Shown piece by piece: positions 40,840 through 54,600 of a DNA stretch of 64,000 nucleotides. Each line of letters opens with the position of its first letter. Position 1 is the first letter of the stretch. The DNA comes from Dipetalonema caudispina. Lineage: Eukaryota > Nematoda > Chromadorea > Rhabditida > Onchocercidae. Below the pieces are notes generated by a model. That model was not told where the DNA came from. It was given only the letters and a program-made list of their open reading frames with translations, and searched no databases. The stretch lies in the NCBI GenBank assembly GCA_013365325.1, contig JABVXV010000216.1, forward strand, positions 1-64,000, written 5' to 3'. Made by a program: the position numbers and the translations under genes.

Positions 40840-42693
40840 ATTAAAGGAACTGTTAACATTTAGGGAATCAAACTTATGTTAATAATGATACATTTAGAAA
40901 TTCTAAACCATAATGTTCTGTAAAAGAAAAGATCTAATAAACGGAGTGATAATGATGAATTTTTTTTTTTTTTTTTTTTTTTTTTTTGTCAAATGGATGG
41001 AATATTTGCTTATCTCTGCTGTAATTTCATAAAGTTTCCTTTTAGCGAAGGTATTTTCTGAGAACTTCCGGATTAAAACAGTAAAAAAAATAAGTTAATG
41101 AAAATAAGCAAATCATTGTAATTATCGGAATATCCAAATGTTTCTATATATATATATATATATCAAAGTATACGCAAATAGAAGCCTAGATATTTATAAT
41201 CTAAGGCCAAATAATGCAAATAGCAGACATATTCTAGGATAATTCTACTCAAACCGGACATTTCCTTGGCCATATTCCACTTCGAAAAGTAATGCATGTC
41301 TTTTTTTTTGATGTCTTTTATTGATTTCACTTTCATATCATTATTATTGTTAATATGTGGGTCACATGAGTGAATAAATTTTAAGAGTAAGTCTGTAAGT
41401 TAAAATTTTATCTCTTTTTTCTTTTTTTACATTTATTACTAATTTAATAACAATAAAATTATTGAAATTATTAGAGAATGTATAGTAATATATTGATTAG
41501 AATAAGTAATACGTTGTAAGTTAATAAGTTTTATTGATTGATTCGATTGAAATCACACACTATTAAGTATTTTATTCTAAAAAGAATTTCATTTGTTGGA
41601 ATCATTTTTATTAGCTCTCTTGATATCATATTGATTAGTTATAACAAAAATCATTTATCTTATGATAGAGAATTATTTAATACTTGTTATTTAAATAGTT
41701 TTTAATGTTTTATTTGTCATATATGGAAGGATTATATTATTTGCTTACTATTATCAGCTTATTATATTAATTATTATTATCATTACTATTATTATTATTA
41801 TTATTAATTATTATTGCTATCAATTTATTACTATTATTATTATTATTATCATCGGTATTCATATGTTTTTATCAAGTTAATTTGATTAAGATGCATTTTA
41901 TAGTATTGTTGTAGTTTTGGTTTATTTTATTAGTTGAAAAATAATTCGCTTTCATATTTTATTATTTCCTTCACTTATCTTGTTTACTACCTTAATATCA
42001 ATTTAATTCAACTATAAATTACCTTAAATTACTTTCTTTGTTACGACCTTTGTTAAGTATTGTTGTTTTCTTATTTTTTCAATATCTTATGACAAAATAT
42101 CCATTATATATTTTGCATAGTAATAGCTTATATAATCGATAATTTCTTTTATTTCATGCTCTCTTGCTATTTCATAACATTACTAAACTAATGGAATTAT
42201 TTAATTTCAATCTCAGTTATTCGATTTCAAATTATTAAATATAGCTTTTAAGAAATTTTTTATTTCATCGTATTATTATTATTATTATCATCGTTGTTAT
42301 TAAAAATGATCGTATGCTTTTTTTTTTTTAACTTTTTTTAACAATCACTAATCAATCAGTTAAATGATACGAATAATTGAAATAATCAATAAACAAATAA
42401 ATAAGAAATCCTATAAATATTTCATTCGTTTGGAAAAAGCTTTTATTCGATATAATGAATTGTATCGTGGATGCGAAAAAATTATCCATTGTTAGAAGTA
42501 CTTTTTTTTTTTTTTTAAATTTACGATGAAATAAAACTTTCCTAAAATCTATGAAAAATTGTACTTGATTTTAATACCAATTCGAAAATGTTAACAATTT
42601 CTCGCATTATCTATAAATATATTTAATTTTAGCAAAATATTCCAGCTGGCTTCATTTGATTTCTATATTTTTCTGAAAATTTTCAATATTTTA
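39055..42693. other. Intergenic region before trp-4
   Basis: 3.6 kb of very AT-rich DNA with poly-A/T runs up to about 30 bases (for example near 40340, 40810 and 40960), an (AT)n tract near 41145 and ATT/ATC triplet repeats near 41760-41850. I see no gene. It should contain the trp-4 promoter. Confidence 0.7.
41762..41850. repeat. (ATT)n-rich triplet repeat
   Basis: Interrupted ATT/ATC triplets similar to the array that opens the window, about 0.9 kb upstream of the trp-4 start. Confidence 0.8.
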
Positions 42694-45600
42694 ATGGCAA
42701 AATCAAATGATGACATAATTTCACTACGTCATCAAGGTGGTATTCTAGCTTCAGCATTAGCTGATTTACAAAAATATGGTAATGTCACATCGCATTACAA
42801 TGCTGGTAATGGAATAAATTCGTTGTCAGATTTTGGATCAAAATCAATTCCAATAGATAAGAGTACAAAAGAAGTAACTCCACAACTTATATCTGTTTAC
42901 AATTCTCCTCGATCAAATTATTCTGGTATAATAAGTACTGCTTTACGTCGTGAAATTTCAACTACTGAAAATGGTTACATTCCATCACAATATGAACAAC
43001 AATCATTTACAAATATTGGAACTTCCTTCAAAATTTTACCACCTGATAAATCACTCTCAAAAGAGCCTATTTTATTAAATGGCCATAAATCATCAATAAA
43101 TTCATTTGATCGTACACTTAGTACCAATGATTCCATTTTGCAATCAGCACGATATACCGGACGAAATAAGGGAAGTAAAGGTGGAATGATTAGCAAATGG
43201 TTACATGATATAGCCGAATCAACACCTGATTTAAGTAATAGAAAAGAAATTGCAAATGTTGTTGTTAGTCCACGTACTGGAATACTTGGATTACTTCTAA
43301 AGAAGAAAACAAAATTTCGTAATGGTCAAATTTGTAAATCAACAAATAGTCTTTCATCAAGTCCAGATCCTACAATTAGTGAATCATATTCAATTTCTAA
43401 AGAACCTCGAACATCACGAAAAAATCGATCACTATTAAATTTACAAAATGTGGAAAGAAATTATGATAAGCATTTCTCATTGGAAGATCTTGATGTTACC
43501 ACTGCTAATCCATCGCCGAGATCCATTCAAAGTATTTTCTCAAGAAAAGATGGGACGAAAAAAGATCGGAGAGTGGATTATATGAAATGGTCCATTCAAG
43601 ATAGCACATCAAAAGATTCTAAAAGTTCCACTACCTCTACAGGATTATTAACTGTTGATGATGATTGTGGCAAAAATCTGTCAGTTAAGGTATAATTAAG
43701 TTGAAATTTATAATAGATTCAAAAATTTTCCGATCTTATTTGTTATTTATTTAAATTAAAAAATTTTGATCAATCCTATAGTTAATTTCTCAATTAATTA
43801 ACTAATTTCATGCTAAATAATTTTCGAAATTTTAGCTTTTGCTGCACGCAATGAAGCATGAATGGATAAATGTGGAACAAATTTTAAATAATGAAGAAAA
43901 TCTTGATCTCACAATTACAGATCCTGTAAGTTTAACTTTGTAAAATTTACCGTTCAAAATGTAAAATATAAATTAGTAAGAGAAATTAAATATACATCCT
44001 TATTCAATTTGTTATTTTAAATTTAAAATTTATGATTCCTTCCTATAATCTATTGAATAAATAAAATTATTTAGTGAAAAACCAAAGAAAACAACACTTA
44101 ATTGAAGTATTTTCCAAATTAAATTTAATTTTTTTCCACCTAAAATATTATAAATTGTTATAATCGTAGTATTCCATCTTTTTCTCCCATTTCTTCATTT
44201 TTCCTTTTTTTTTTTTTTTTTAAAAATTCATTCTGAGAAAAGCTTTTTCTATGTCCCTTTCCACCTAACTGATCTTATTGACAGCTTTGCGACTACTTTA
44301 CTTTTTTTTTTCCTGCAATATAATTGTCCTCAGAATAAATACTTCCATTTCCTGAAAAATTTCGCTATTACGAACCGTACGAAACGTATATTTATCTTAA
44401 GAAAACAGAAACGATTGCTAAAGTAAAAAATGAAAAAGAAGAAATAAATTTAAATTGTTGAAATTTTCGAAATTTCCAATATTTCGGAGAATTAAAAAGC
44501 ACATTTAGAATAACATTTCATAGTGGAAAAAAGAAAGTTACTTCATTAATTATATAATTTTTTCTATAATTATTGTCATGCAAAAAATTTCGCAAAACTT
44601 ATGGAATTCATTGATTAAAAATGAGTTTTAAAAGTAAAGAAAAAAATTAAGTGTGAATTAAGGTTAAATAGAAAGAAAAAGAAAAACATATAATTTTTAG
44701 GAAAGATAATTTTTAAAAAATATTCTTTTTTTTTAGACTTAAAAATATAAAATGTTTCCGAAAAAGGATGAAATATTCCTCTCATTAATTTTAGTTTTCT
44801 TATCTATTATTCGTAGTATAAATTTTATATTTCATACAATTATTTCAGCTTGGTTTTACAGTTTTACTACATGCAGTTAAAAGTTGTAATGTTTCAATTT
44901 TCAATAAATTGGTTAATCGTGGAGCACTCCTTGATACAATAACAAAAGTTTGTGTTTAAATTAAAATTCATAAAATTAGAAAAAAAAAAAAATTAAGACA
45001 GCTTAAAATGTTTGAGTGAAATATTAGTGAAGAAAAAAAATGTTCGAAGATATTTGAAAATTTTAAAAAGGAAAATAATATTTCAAATTTTGCTCATCTA
45101 TTTTTATTATTTGCTTACTTAGTTATTTTCTAATAGTTATTTTATTTTAACATTAATAAATCACAAATAATTGCCAATAAGATTAATTTTAGGATGGACG
45201 AACGATTACACATATTGCAGCATTTTATGCAAATGAGGGAATGATACGACATTTATTAGATTGTAAACTTGATTTCAAAACAGGCGAAAAAGTAAGTTAG
45301 ACTATTAATGAAATTAATTAGACAGAATTATCTGATTATAAAATGATTTATATGATTGATATTGCAGAAATCAAATCAAATTCCCTTGCATTTTGCATGC
45401 AGTCGTGCATCGAAGCGTGGTTTTCGTGTAACACAATTATTGTTAAAGTATTGGGAAGAAGGTCGTCTTGTTGAAGATTTGCAAAAATGTTTACCAATAC
45501 ATTATGCTGTACAATGTGGTAATATAGATACGGTTAAATTACTACTGGAAGTATATGATAGTAATCAATTGTTGCATGTAAGATGTCTTTTTTATATTTT

Positions 45601-48600
45601 TCAAATTTTTGGAAATTTTCACAATTTTAAAACAGATTTGTAAATTTTTTAAATATCACAAAAAAAAACATTTCAACTTTTTTATCAAAATTCCTACAAT
45701 AAATAATAGTTATCTAAAAAAAAATTTCAAATTATAACTTTAAATAAAAATTCTACAAAAATGATAATTAATTCTTTCTAGGTTGATGGAAACGGTGATT
45801 CATTACTGCATATTGCATGTCGCTCAGAGAACAGCGATATGTTGCAATTTCTTATTAGTTATGATCAAATTGATATAAATACTACAAATTCAGCCGGTTG
45901 GACTGTACTTCATGAAGCTGCATTGAAAGGAAATATATCTTTATTGAGAATTTTGCATAAATTAGGAGCTAATGCTAACATACTTGATAAGGTTAAATTT
46001 ATTAAATTTTTAAAAATTTAGAAAATGTGATTTAAATTTTGAAGCTAAAGAATTTAAAAATTATGATATTTTTAAATTTCTAAAATTTCTACTACTAATT
46101 GTTTGCTATTTGAAAACTTACAATTTTTTATTGTTTTTAATTCTAAAAAGACTTTTTATTTCATTTTTTTTTTTTTTTCAGGAAGATCGAACACCGTTGC
46201 ATATTGCAGCAGCTGCTGGACATACCAATATTGCTGAGTTATTGATTGAGAAATTTGGAGGATCGGTACGTGCACGTACACGTGACGGTAGTACGTTGCT
46301 ACATGTTGCCGCCTTAAGTGGACATGCTTCAACTGCATTAGCATTTCTAAAACATGGCGTACCACTTTGTATGCCAAATAAACGAGGTATAAATAATTGT
46401 AATTTATGTTAATTAATATCTTTTATAAGAGATATATCAATTAATTCATTAAAATTTCATGAAATATAATTTTTAAAGCTTAGCATAAATTTATTAAATA
46501 CTGAACTAAAATATTATCTATTTGTTCGGGGAGCGAATCGATTGTTAATTTATTTTAACTACTAAAAAAAAAAAAAAAAAAAAGAAATTGTATAATTTAA
46601 TTAATTACTTCAGGTGCTTTGGGTTTGCATTCTGCAGCAGCTGCAGGTTTTACAGATGTTGTTCAATTATTAATTGCTCGAGGAACAAATGTTGATATTA
46701 AAACTAGAGTAATATCTTTCTACCCTTTTTTTTTTTTTTTTTTTTTTTTTGTTTTCTTCACTAAAAATTTAGAAAAATTGAAATTTTATTAAAAATTTTT
46801 TCAACATTTAATTTTATTTTAATTAATTAGAAATTTTCAATCTAAAAAATTACGATAATTAAAATAACATTCATTGAAAAATTTAAAAAAAAAAAAAAAA
46901 AAACATGAAATTAAATAATCATTGTATAATGGAATGTATAAATTTGAAATTTTAAATTATTCAATATTAATAAAAGATTAATTAATAATATATTTTGTAT
47001 ATAATTACAGGATAATTATACAGCTTTACACGTTGCAGTACAAGCAGGTAAAGCATCAGTTGTTGAAGCATTATTAGGATATGGTGCAGATGTTCATGTT
47101 CATGGTGGTGCAATTGGTGAAACAGCTTTACATATTGCTTCATCATTAACAACAGAAGATGCAATTGATTGTGCAGTAATGTTATTAAAAAGTGGTGCAC
47201 AAGTTAATGTTACACGTAATGATGGTGAAACACCATTACATATTGCTGCACGAAATCCGCTTTCCGGAATGATACGTTTACTACTTAATGAAGGAGCTAA
47301 TCCAAAAATTTCTTCTAATGTTAGTTAAATTAAACATTAATTTTTTTTTTTTTAATCCATTTCTAATTACATAATAATAATAATTATTATTATTATAAAT
47401 GTATAATATTTTTTTAATAAATACTAATTACCATATTGATTAAAATAAATTTTCAAAAATTTATTTTTTCATTTTTATTAGAATAAAATTTTAGATTGCA
47501 AAATAATTTTAAATGAATGAAATGAAAAAAAAAAAAAATTAGAAATGAATAATAGTAGAAAAAATTTTTCATAAATTATATATTATTCTTTTTAAGAAAT
47601 TTTTAATTAATTAATAAATATACTGTAATTATAGAAAAGTGAAAGTGTTTTGCATGTAGCAGCAAAAAGTTGTAATAGTGAAGCAGTAACACTTATCTTA
47701 GAACATCTTTCTCAACAGATGTCACCTGAAGAAATGAAGGAATTTGTTAATGCTCGAACTACTCAGGTAATAAACTTAAATTTTCATCTTATTAAAAAAA
47801 AAACAAAAACAAATTTCTTACTTACTATCTTTTCGCATTTTCTATTTCAAATTTTACTGAATTATTTCAATTTTCACTTAGATCTCTTTTTTTATTTTGA
47901 ATTCAATTTTTCAAAAAGTGTAAAAATTTTAGGATGGTCTAACAGCAGTACATTATGCTGCTCAGATTACCCCAGATCAAGCACATTTTCCGGGTGAAGA
48001 TGCAAAATTGATCAAAACTCTTATTGATTACAGTGGTCAACCAGAATTACAAACATATAAGGTAAATTTTCAAATTTCAATTCGAATTTTAGGCATGTTA
48101 GGACTTCGAAATTTTTTTTGAAAAAATTTTGACTTTTAAAAAAGAAAAAATGTTATATAGTTATTGCTTCTATCTTTTGAAAAAACTGTTTTGGAAAAAA
48201 TATTGAAATTTGCAACTTTTTTAAGCAATAAACCGCTGTAGGATTAAGTTAAAAAGATTTTAAATCTTTGAATTTTAAAATTTAAACAAATATTTAGTTG
48301 ATAGTTTGCTGGAAATAAAATTTGCCTTTTCTGGCTATTTAGGAGCAAGAAACGGCAATGCATTTGGCCGCACGATCGGGTAATGAAGCTGCATTGCTTG
48401 CTATTGTTGATAAAATTGGCGCTGGTTCAGTACAAATTGTTCAAAATAAGCAATCAAAAGTAAAAATTATTTAAATAAGCAATGCGATTTTGCTAATTAC
48501 TCTTATATCATTGTATTGTCATAATATTTCCAGTAATTTATATTGATTAAACTAGGAAATTAATTATTTAAATGGTAGATAGCGAGAATTCTCTCACTTT

Positions 48601-51600
48601 TAAGAATGGTTGGTCACCATTAATGGAAGCATGTGCACTTGGTCATTTTGGTGTTGCTCGAATTCTCCTACAACATCATGCTCGAGTTGATGTTTTTGAT
48701 GAAAATGGTCGAACAGCATTACATTTAGCTGCTGCTAATGGTCATCTCAAGTTAACACATCTGTTATTGACCAGTAAAGCATTTGTTAACAGGTGCAACT
48801 ATATATTGAATAGATGTTTTCTTTTTCAAATAATAGCAAAATTTTACGAATTGTTGTCAATTGGATTATTTTTGATAGTAATTTTTGTAGGTATTGTTCG
48901 AAAATATCAATGAGAAAATAATCAAACTATTTTTATTTTTTTTTTTTGCACTGGAATTTTCTACTGGAATAAACAAAAAATAGTTTAAATTGACTTAAAT
49001 CATGGAAAATCTCTATGCTTAAATGTTGTATTAAGCGAACAATATTAGAGAGTTTAATTTTAATAGCTTTTTTTTTTTCCTCTATTAGGAGATCTAATTT
49101 TAATGAAGAAAAAAATTCTTAATATTATTATATATTGTAGTAAATCGAAAACTGGTGAAGCACCGTTACATCTAGCAGCACAAAATGGTCATGTCAAAGT
49201 GGTCAGTGTCCTAGTAGAAGAGCATGGTGCTTTATTGGAAGCAATAACATTAGACAATCAAACAGCATTACATTTTGCTGCACGATATGGACAATTAGCT
49301 GTAGCGCAAACGTTACTTACACTTGGTGCAAATCCAAATGCACGTGATGATAAAGGACAAACACCGCTTCATTTAGCAGCTGAAGTATGACAAATTCAAT
49401 TTAATATATTATTTATTAAAGAAAGCAAAGAAAATAAAAAAAAAAAACTGAGACAGAGAAAAAAAAATGCAAAATAATTAATCATAGTAAAAGATTAATT
49501 TTATCAAAATATGTTAACATTTGAATTTATAATTTTCAAATTCCATTTTTTCATTTTTTTCAGAATGATTATCCAGATGTAGTCAAATTATTTTTAAAAA
49601 TGAGACAAAATAATCGAGCAGTATTGACAGCAATTGATTTGAATGGTTTTACATGTGCACATATTGCTGCAGTAAAAGGATCATATGCAGTTGTTAAAGA
49701 ATTGATGATGATTGATAAAGCTATGGTTATTCAAGTATGTCTTCCTCATATCATTTTTTGATATCAATGAACTAATCAATAGATCGAAATTAATTCGTAA
49801 AGAAAAAAAAGTAATAAAAGTTCTGTTATTTGACATGAAAATCTTCATATTTGCTATGAATTTTTTTTTTTGTAAATATGCCAACATTGAAATTTTTCGT
49901 TTTCATTGTTAGACAAATGATGGAAATGAAATTTTTACTGATTTTTTTTCTTTTTTTTTCTTTGCAAATTAACAATCTAAATTGGATGAATAAATTAAAG
50001 GCAAAAACAAAAACAATGGAAGCGACAGCATTGCATATGGCAGCAGCTGGTGGACATAGTAAAATTGTTAAAATTTTACTGGAAAATGGTGCTAATGCTG
50101 AGAATGAAAATGCTGTTAGTCATATATTTCGTAAAAAATTTATACTCAACTTTTTTTCCACCAATAATTTTTAGCCAAGTTAAATAAAACTAAAAATCAT
50201 ACAAAATATATCCTTCTAAAAAAGATTTAAATATTGCAATTTGATTTTTGCAATTTTTCATTTCAGTTTATTTTATTATTTGTTTAAAATCATTTAGCAT
50301 GGTATGACTGCGCTTCATTTGGGTGCTAAGAATGGTTTTGTTCCCATTCTTAATGTTTTTGATCAATCATTATGGAAGAAATGTTCAAAAAAGGTATTTT
50401 AATATTGTTAATGAAGCGTTTGTCGGAGACAAAAAAATAAATAAAAGCAAAATTCAATTTGTAATTTTTAATTGCTTATCTATACAAAAGTTTAGGAAAA
50501 AAGGGTATTCCTTTATGTAAAAATTTCATTCATTTCTATAAATTTAGACCGGCTTGAATGCACTTCATATAGCTGCATATTATGGGAATTCAGATTTTGT
50601 AATGGAAATGTTAAAGCATGTACCAGCAAATTTACGATCCGAACCACCAATTTACAATCATTATGTTGTGAAAGAATTTGCAACCGAAGTAAGAAAGTAA
50701 TGTTACTTTTACCTTTCTAACCTTTCATTCCTATCTTTTATTTTGCATCAATAACAAATACTCTCAAGTGATTTATTTGAACTCATCAAAGAAAAAGGAG
50801 AAAAAACGAAAAATTAATCATAATTCAAATTAAATTTCAAATTAAATCTGACAAAATGGAGAAAATCTCCCAATTTTTAACATTTAATCTTAAATTTTTC
50901 ATCATCTGTTTTTTAATTTATTTGTTAGAAATTAATGGAAAGTTATTATTGATTTATTGCTTTAATATTTTTTAAAAAAAATTTATATTATATTTCATTT
51001 TTAAATGTACTTATATTATATTTTATTTTTAAAATGAATTTTCACTTTTTTCTTTTTTTTTCATAGTATGGATTTACACCTTTACATTTGGCTGCACAAT
51101 CTGGACATGATGCATTGGTACGAATGTTATTGAATCAGGGAGTTCAGGTGGATGCAACTTCAACAACGATGGTTAGCATGTTGAAATTGCAAGATATCAG
51201 TTTGTCCACATTTTTTACTTCTCAATCTAATCTATCCATCTGTATATTTAATTGTTGAATGAATTCAGATTTCAATTTGCATTCAATAATCAATTTGTTT
51301 AAATTTCCCATCTCTTCTCTTTTTTTTTCTTTTCTTTTTTTTGGAAAATTTTCTTTTCGACGAAAAATTTTCACTTTCGTTTTGTTTACGTCTTTCATCG
51401 TATTTGTGCTCTTTTATTCATGCATTTTAGCTATTGGCATCTTTTATTTAGAGTGTTATACCACTTCATCTAGCAGCTCAACAGGGTCATATCGCGGTAG
51501 TCGGGATGCTTTTATCGCGGTCAACTCAACAGCAGCATGCAAAAGATTGGCGTGGACGGACACCATTACATTTGGCTTCAATGAATGGACATTACGAAAT

Positions 51601-54600
51601 GGTTTCATTACTTATTGCTCAAGGATCGAATATCAACGTCATGGATCAGGTTCATTTCAGGCTCATAGGTCATTTAGTCTAGGTTGAGTTTTCTTCCCTA
51701 AATTTGGTTAGTTTTATATTTAGAGCCTAAGTTTAATTTTTTGTCGATTTTCTGATTTGACAACACATGAATACAGCAACTCAAGCTTGCATAATCTTCT
51801 AAGTTTTGAATGTTTGGTATTTCACAATTAATTAATAACGAAATTTTTCCGAAACCGAAGTTTTTTTTTCCCATAGATTTCTAAAGTATTAATTAAAAAT
51901 TGAAATGTTTCGAGAATGGATGGACAGGGATGCATTATGCCACTCAAGCAGGACATTTGAATGTCGTCAAATTGTTTGTAAAGAGTTCAGCTGATGCGCA
52001 GGCAGAAACGAAAGAAGGAAAGGTAAGTTTGAATTTTCAATTTTGATTTTGAAATATAATACTAATGCTGGTAGGATATAATAGATTGCAGTTTGATTTA
52101 GATACCATTATGTTTCGCTGCTGCACACAATCATGTTGATTGTTTACGTTTTCTACTAAAACAAAATCATGATACGCATGCATTGATGGATGATCGAAAG
52201 GTAATTTATTAATAGCTTACTAATTTAACTTCTCAATAAAAATTCCTTGTAAATAAAAATTTCCTTACAAATGAAAAGTTATTATTAATTTGTTGCCCAT
52301 TCATTAACTCCGAGCATTAATTTTTACAGTTCATTTTTGATCTAATGGTTTGCGGTAAAACGAATGATAATGAACCATTAAAAGAATTCATTTTACAAAG
52401 TCCAGCACCAATTGAAACTGCTGTTAAGCTATCAGCTTTATATCATGAAATGAGTGAAAAGGAAAAGGTTAGCTAAATTTTTTTATCATTAAATTCGCAC
52501 TTATCAAAATCTTATTCAGAATTCAAAAACAAAAAGAAATTGCAATGGAAAAAATCATGTAACGTCGATATAAGTATACATTTAAACTCTAATATTTTCT
52601 TTTTTTATTTTTGTTAAAAGCTTAATCAGCGATAGTATCTCACTGTTAACAAGATGTGTGATCAATATTGATTGATGATAATAATTAAATATAATATATC
52701 ATAAAGAAGATGTAAAAAAAAAATCTTATAATCATAGTAAGAAAAGTGACAATATTAGTACAATGTTAACACTGATATTAATAGTTCAAAGTTATTTGTG
52801 TTAAACCAGAATTAAGAAATCAGATTATGTGTACGGTAGGAAATTCTGTATTTGGGTAACTAAAAACTTCTACAATTAAGGATAACGCATCAATTTTGAT
52901 TTTTTTTTCCGTACATTTAAGACTTAAAGAGTAAAGTGAAGTACCAAAATGACAGTTTGAAATATATGTCGTGCGATGTACGGATGACATATTTTACCTA
53001 AGTAATAACTATAATGGCTAGTTGCTTGTGAATCAAGTTAATTAGTTTAGTGAAATTATTTGCTCACAGGAACGAGCCAAAGATCTGTTGAATGTCTCAC
53101 AATTTGCGGAAGATATGGCCGTTGAATTGTTAGGCATAACAGCAAGCGAATATAATCCGGCATTGTTACTGAAAGCAAAGGATAATCGTGGACGACCACT
53201 TTTGGATGTATTGATTGAAAATGAACAGGTAGGTAAATATGAAGTAAAATGAAATTAAATAGATAAATTTGTTGCCATATATTGAGAAGTTCAATGTTTG
53301 TTTTTGGATTTTTTTTTTCTTTTTTGTGTCATTTCCAGAAAGAAGTAGTTTCCTATGCATCAGTACAGCGTTATCTTACGGAAATCTGGACCGGACGTGT
53401 GGAATGGTCATTTGGTAAAACGGTCGCATTCACATTAATGGTACTTATTTGTCCACCAGCTTGGTTTTATTTTTCGCTACCGCTTGATACACGTATTGGA
53501 CGTGCTCCAATCATCAAATTCGTTTGTCACATTGGTATATTAAATTTAATTTCAATTACTAACAGACTAAAATCATTTTTAATTTCATGAAAAATTCCTT
53601 CCATTTTCATTTTACTATTTTCATAGTTTCCTCGTACATTCGACAAGTTGAAGCTTATGTATAACGTCTAGTTGAGATTGTAGTTTTCGAACTTAATTCC
53701 CAAAATCATTTCAGTGTCACATATCTACTTTACAATTTTACTGACAATTGTGGTACTCAGTTTGACACATAAAATTTACGAAGTACGAACTATTGTACCG
53801 AATCCAGTTGAGTGGTTACTACTTCTATGGCTTTCCGGGAATCTCGTTTCCGAATTATCCAATGCAGGTGGTGGTTCCGGTCTTGGAATTGTTAAGGTTG
53901 GATTTTAATCACGTCAGATCAAATTTTTAGATTTTTAAATTTAATTTCCATCTATATGCAGATTATTAATGAGCTAGCCGTTTAAAAATCGTTTTATTCA
54001 AAAACTGCCTTCAAGAAACTTTCTTTCGATTAGTAGAAAATGAAAATTTAACTTCCAGTATTCGCATTATGCATACATAAAAGCAACCAATGCATGCAAA
54101 TTTATTTCAATTGCATATTCTTGTTAATTCATATATATGCATTTTATGTTTGGCGTAAATTAGCACATCTTATAAATCAGTGTATGGTATTTATCAGTAT
54201 CTTCTGTTGTTGTTTAATTTAATTAAATACAATTAGACAAAAAGTAATATGATATCAGCCATGAGATCGATTTATCTAATCTTACATCGATGAGATTCAA
54301 AGCTTTGCAACAAAAAAGAAAAAAAAAAATTATCTTATAAGTCGCATGCAAATGCAATTAGTCTATTTCGGGTGCAGCTGCAAATTTCAGGTACTAATTT
54401 TGGTACTTAGTGCAGTTGCAATAGCAGTGCACGTTCTTGCATTCGTGTTACCCATCTTGTTTATGCATCATTTGAATGATGACGAAAAGATGCATTTTGT
54501 ACGAACAATGCTTTATCTGAAGAACCAACTATTTGCGCTTGCCTTATTATTTTCCTTCGTTGAATTTTTGGACTTCCTCACTGTCCATCATTTGTTCGGC

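Noticed and set aside
46982..47200. His/Leu-rich minus-strand ORF
   Set aside because: It is the antisense shadow of ankyrin-repeat exon 9 of trp-4.
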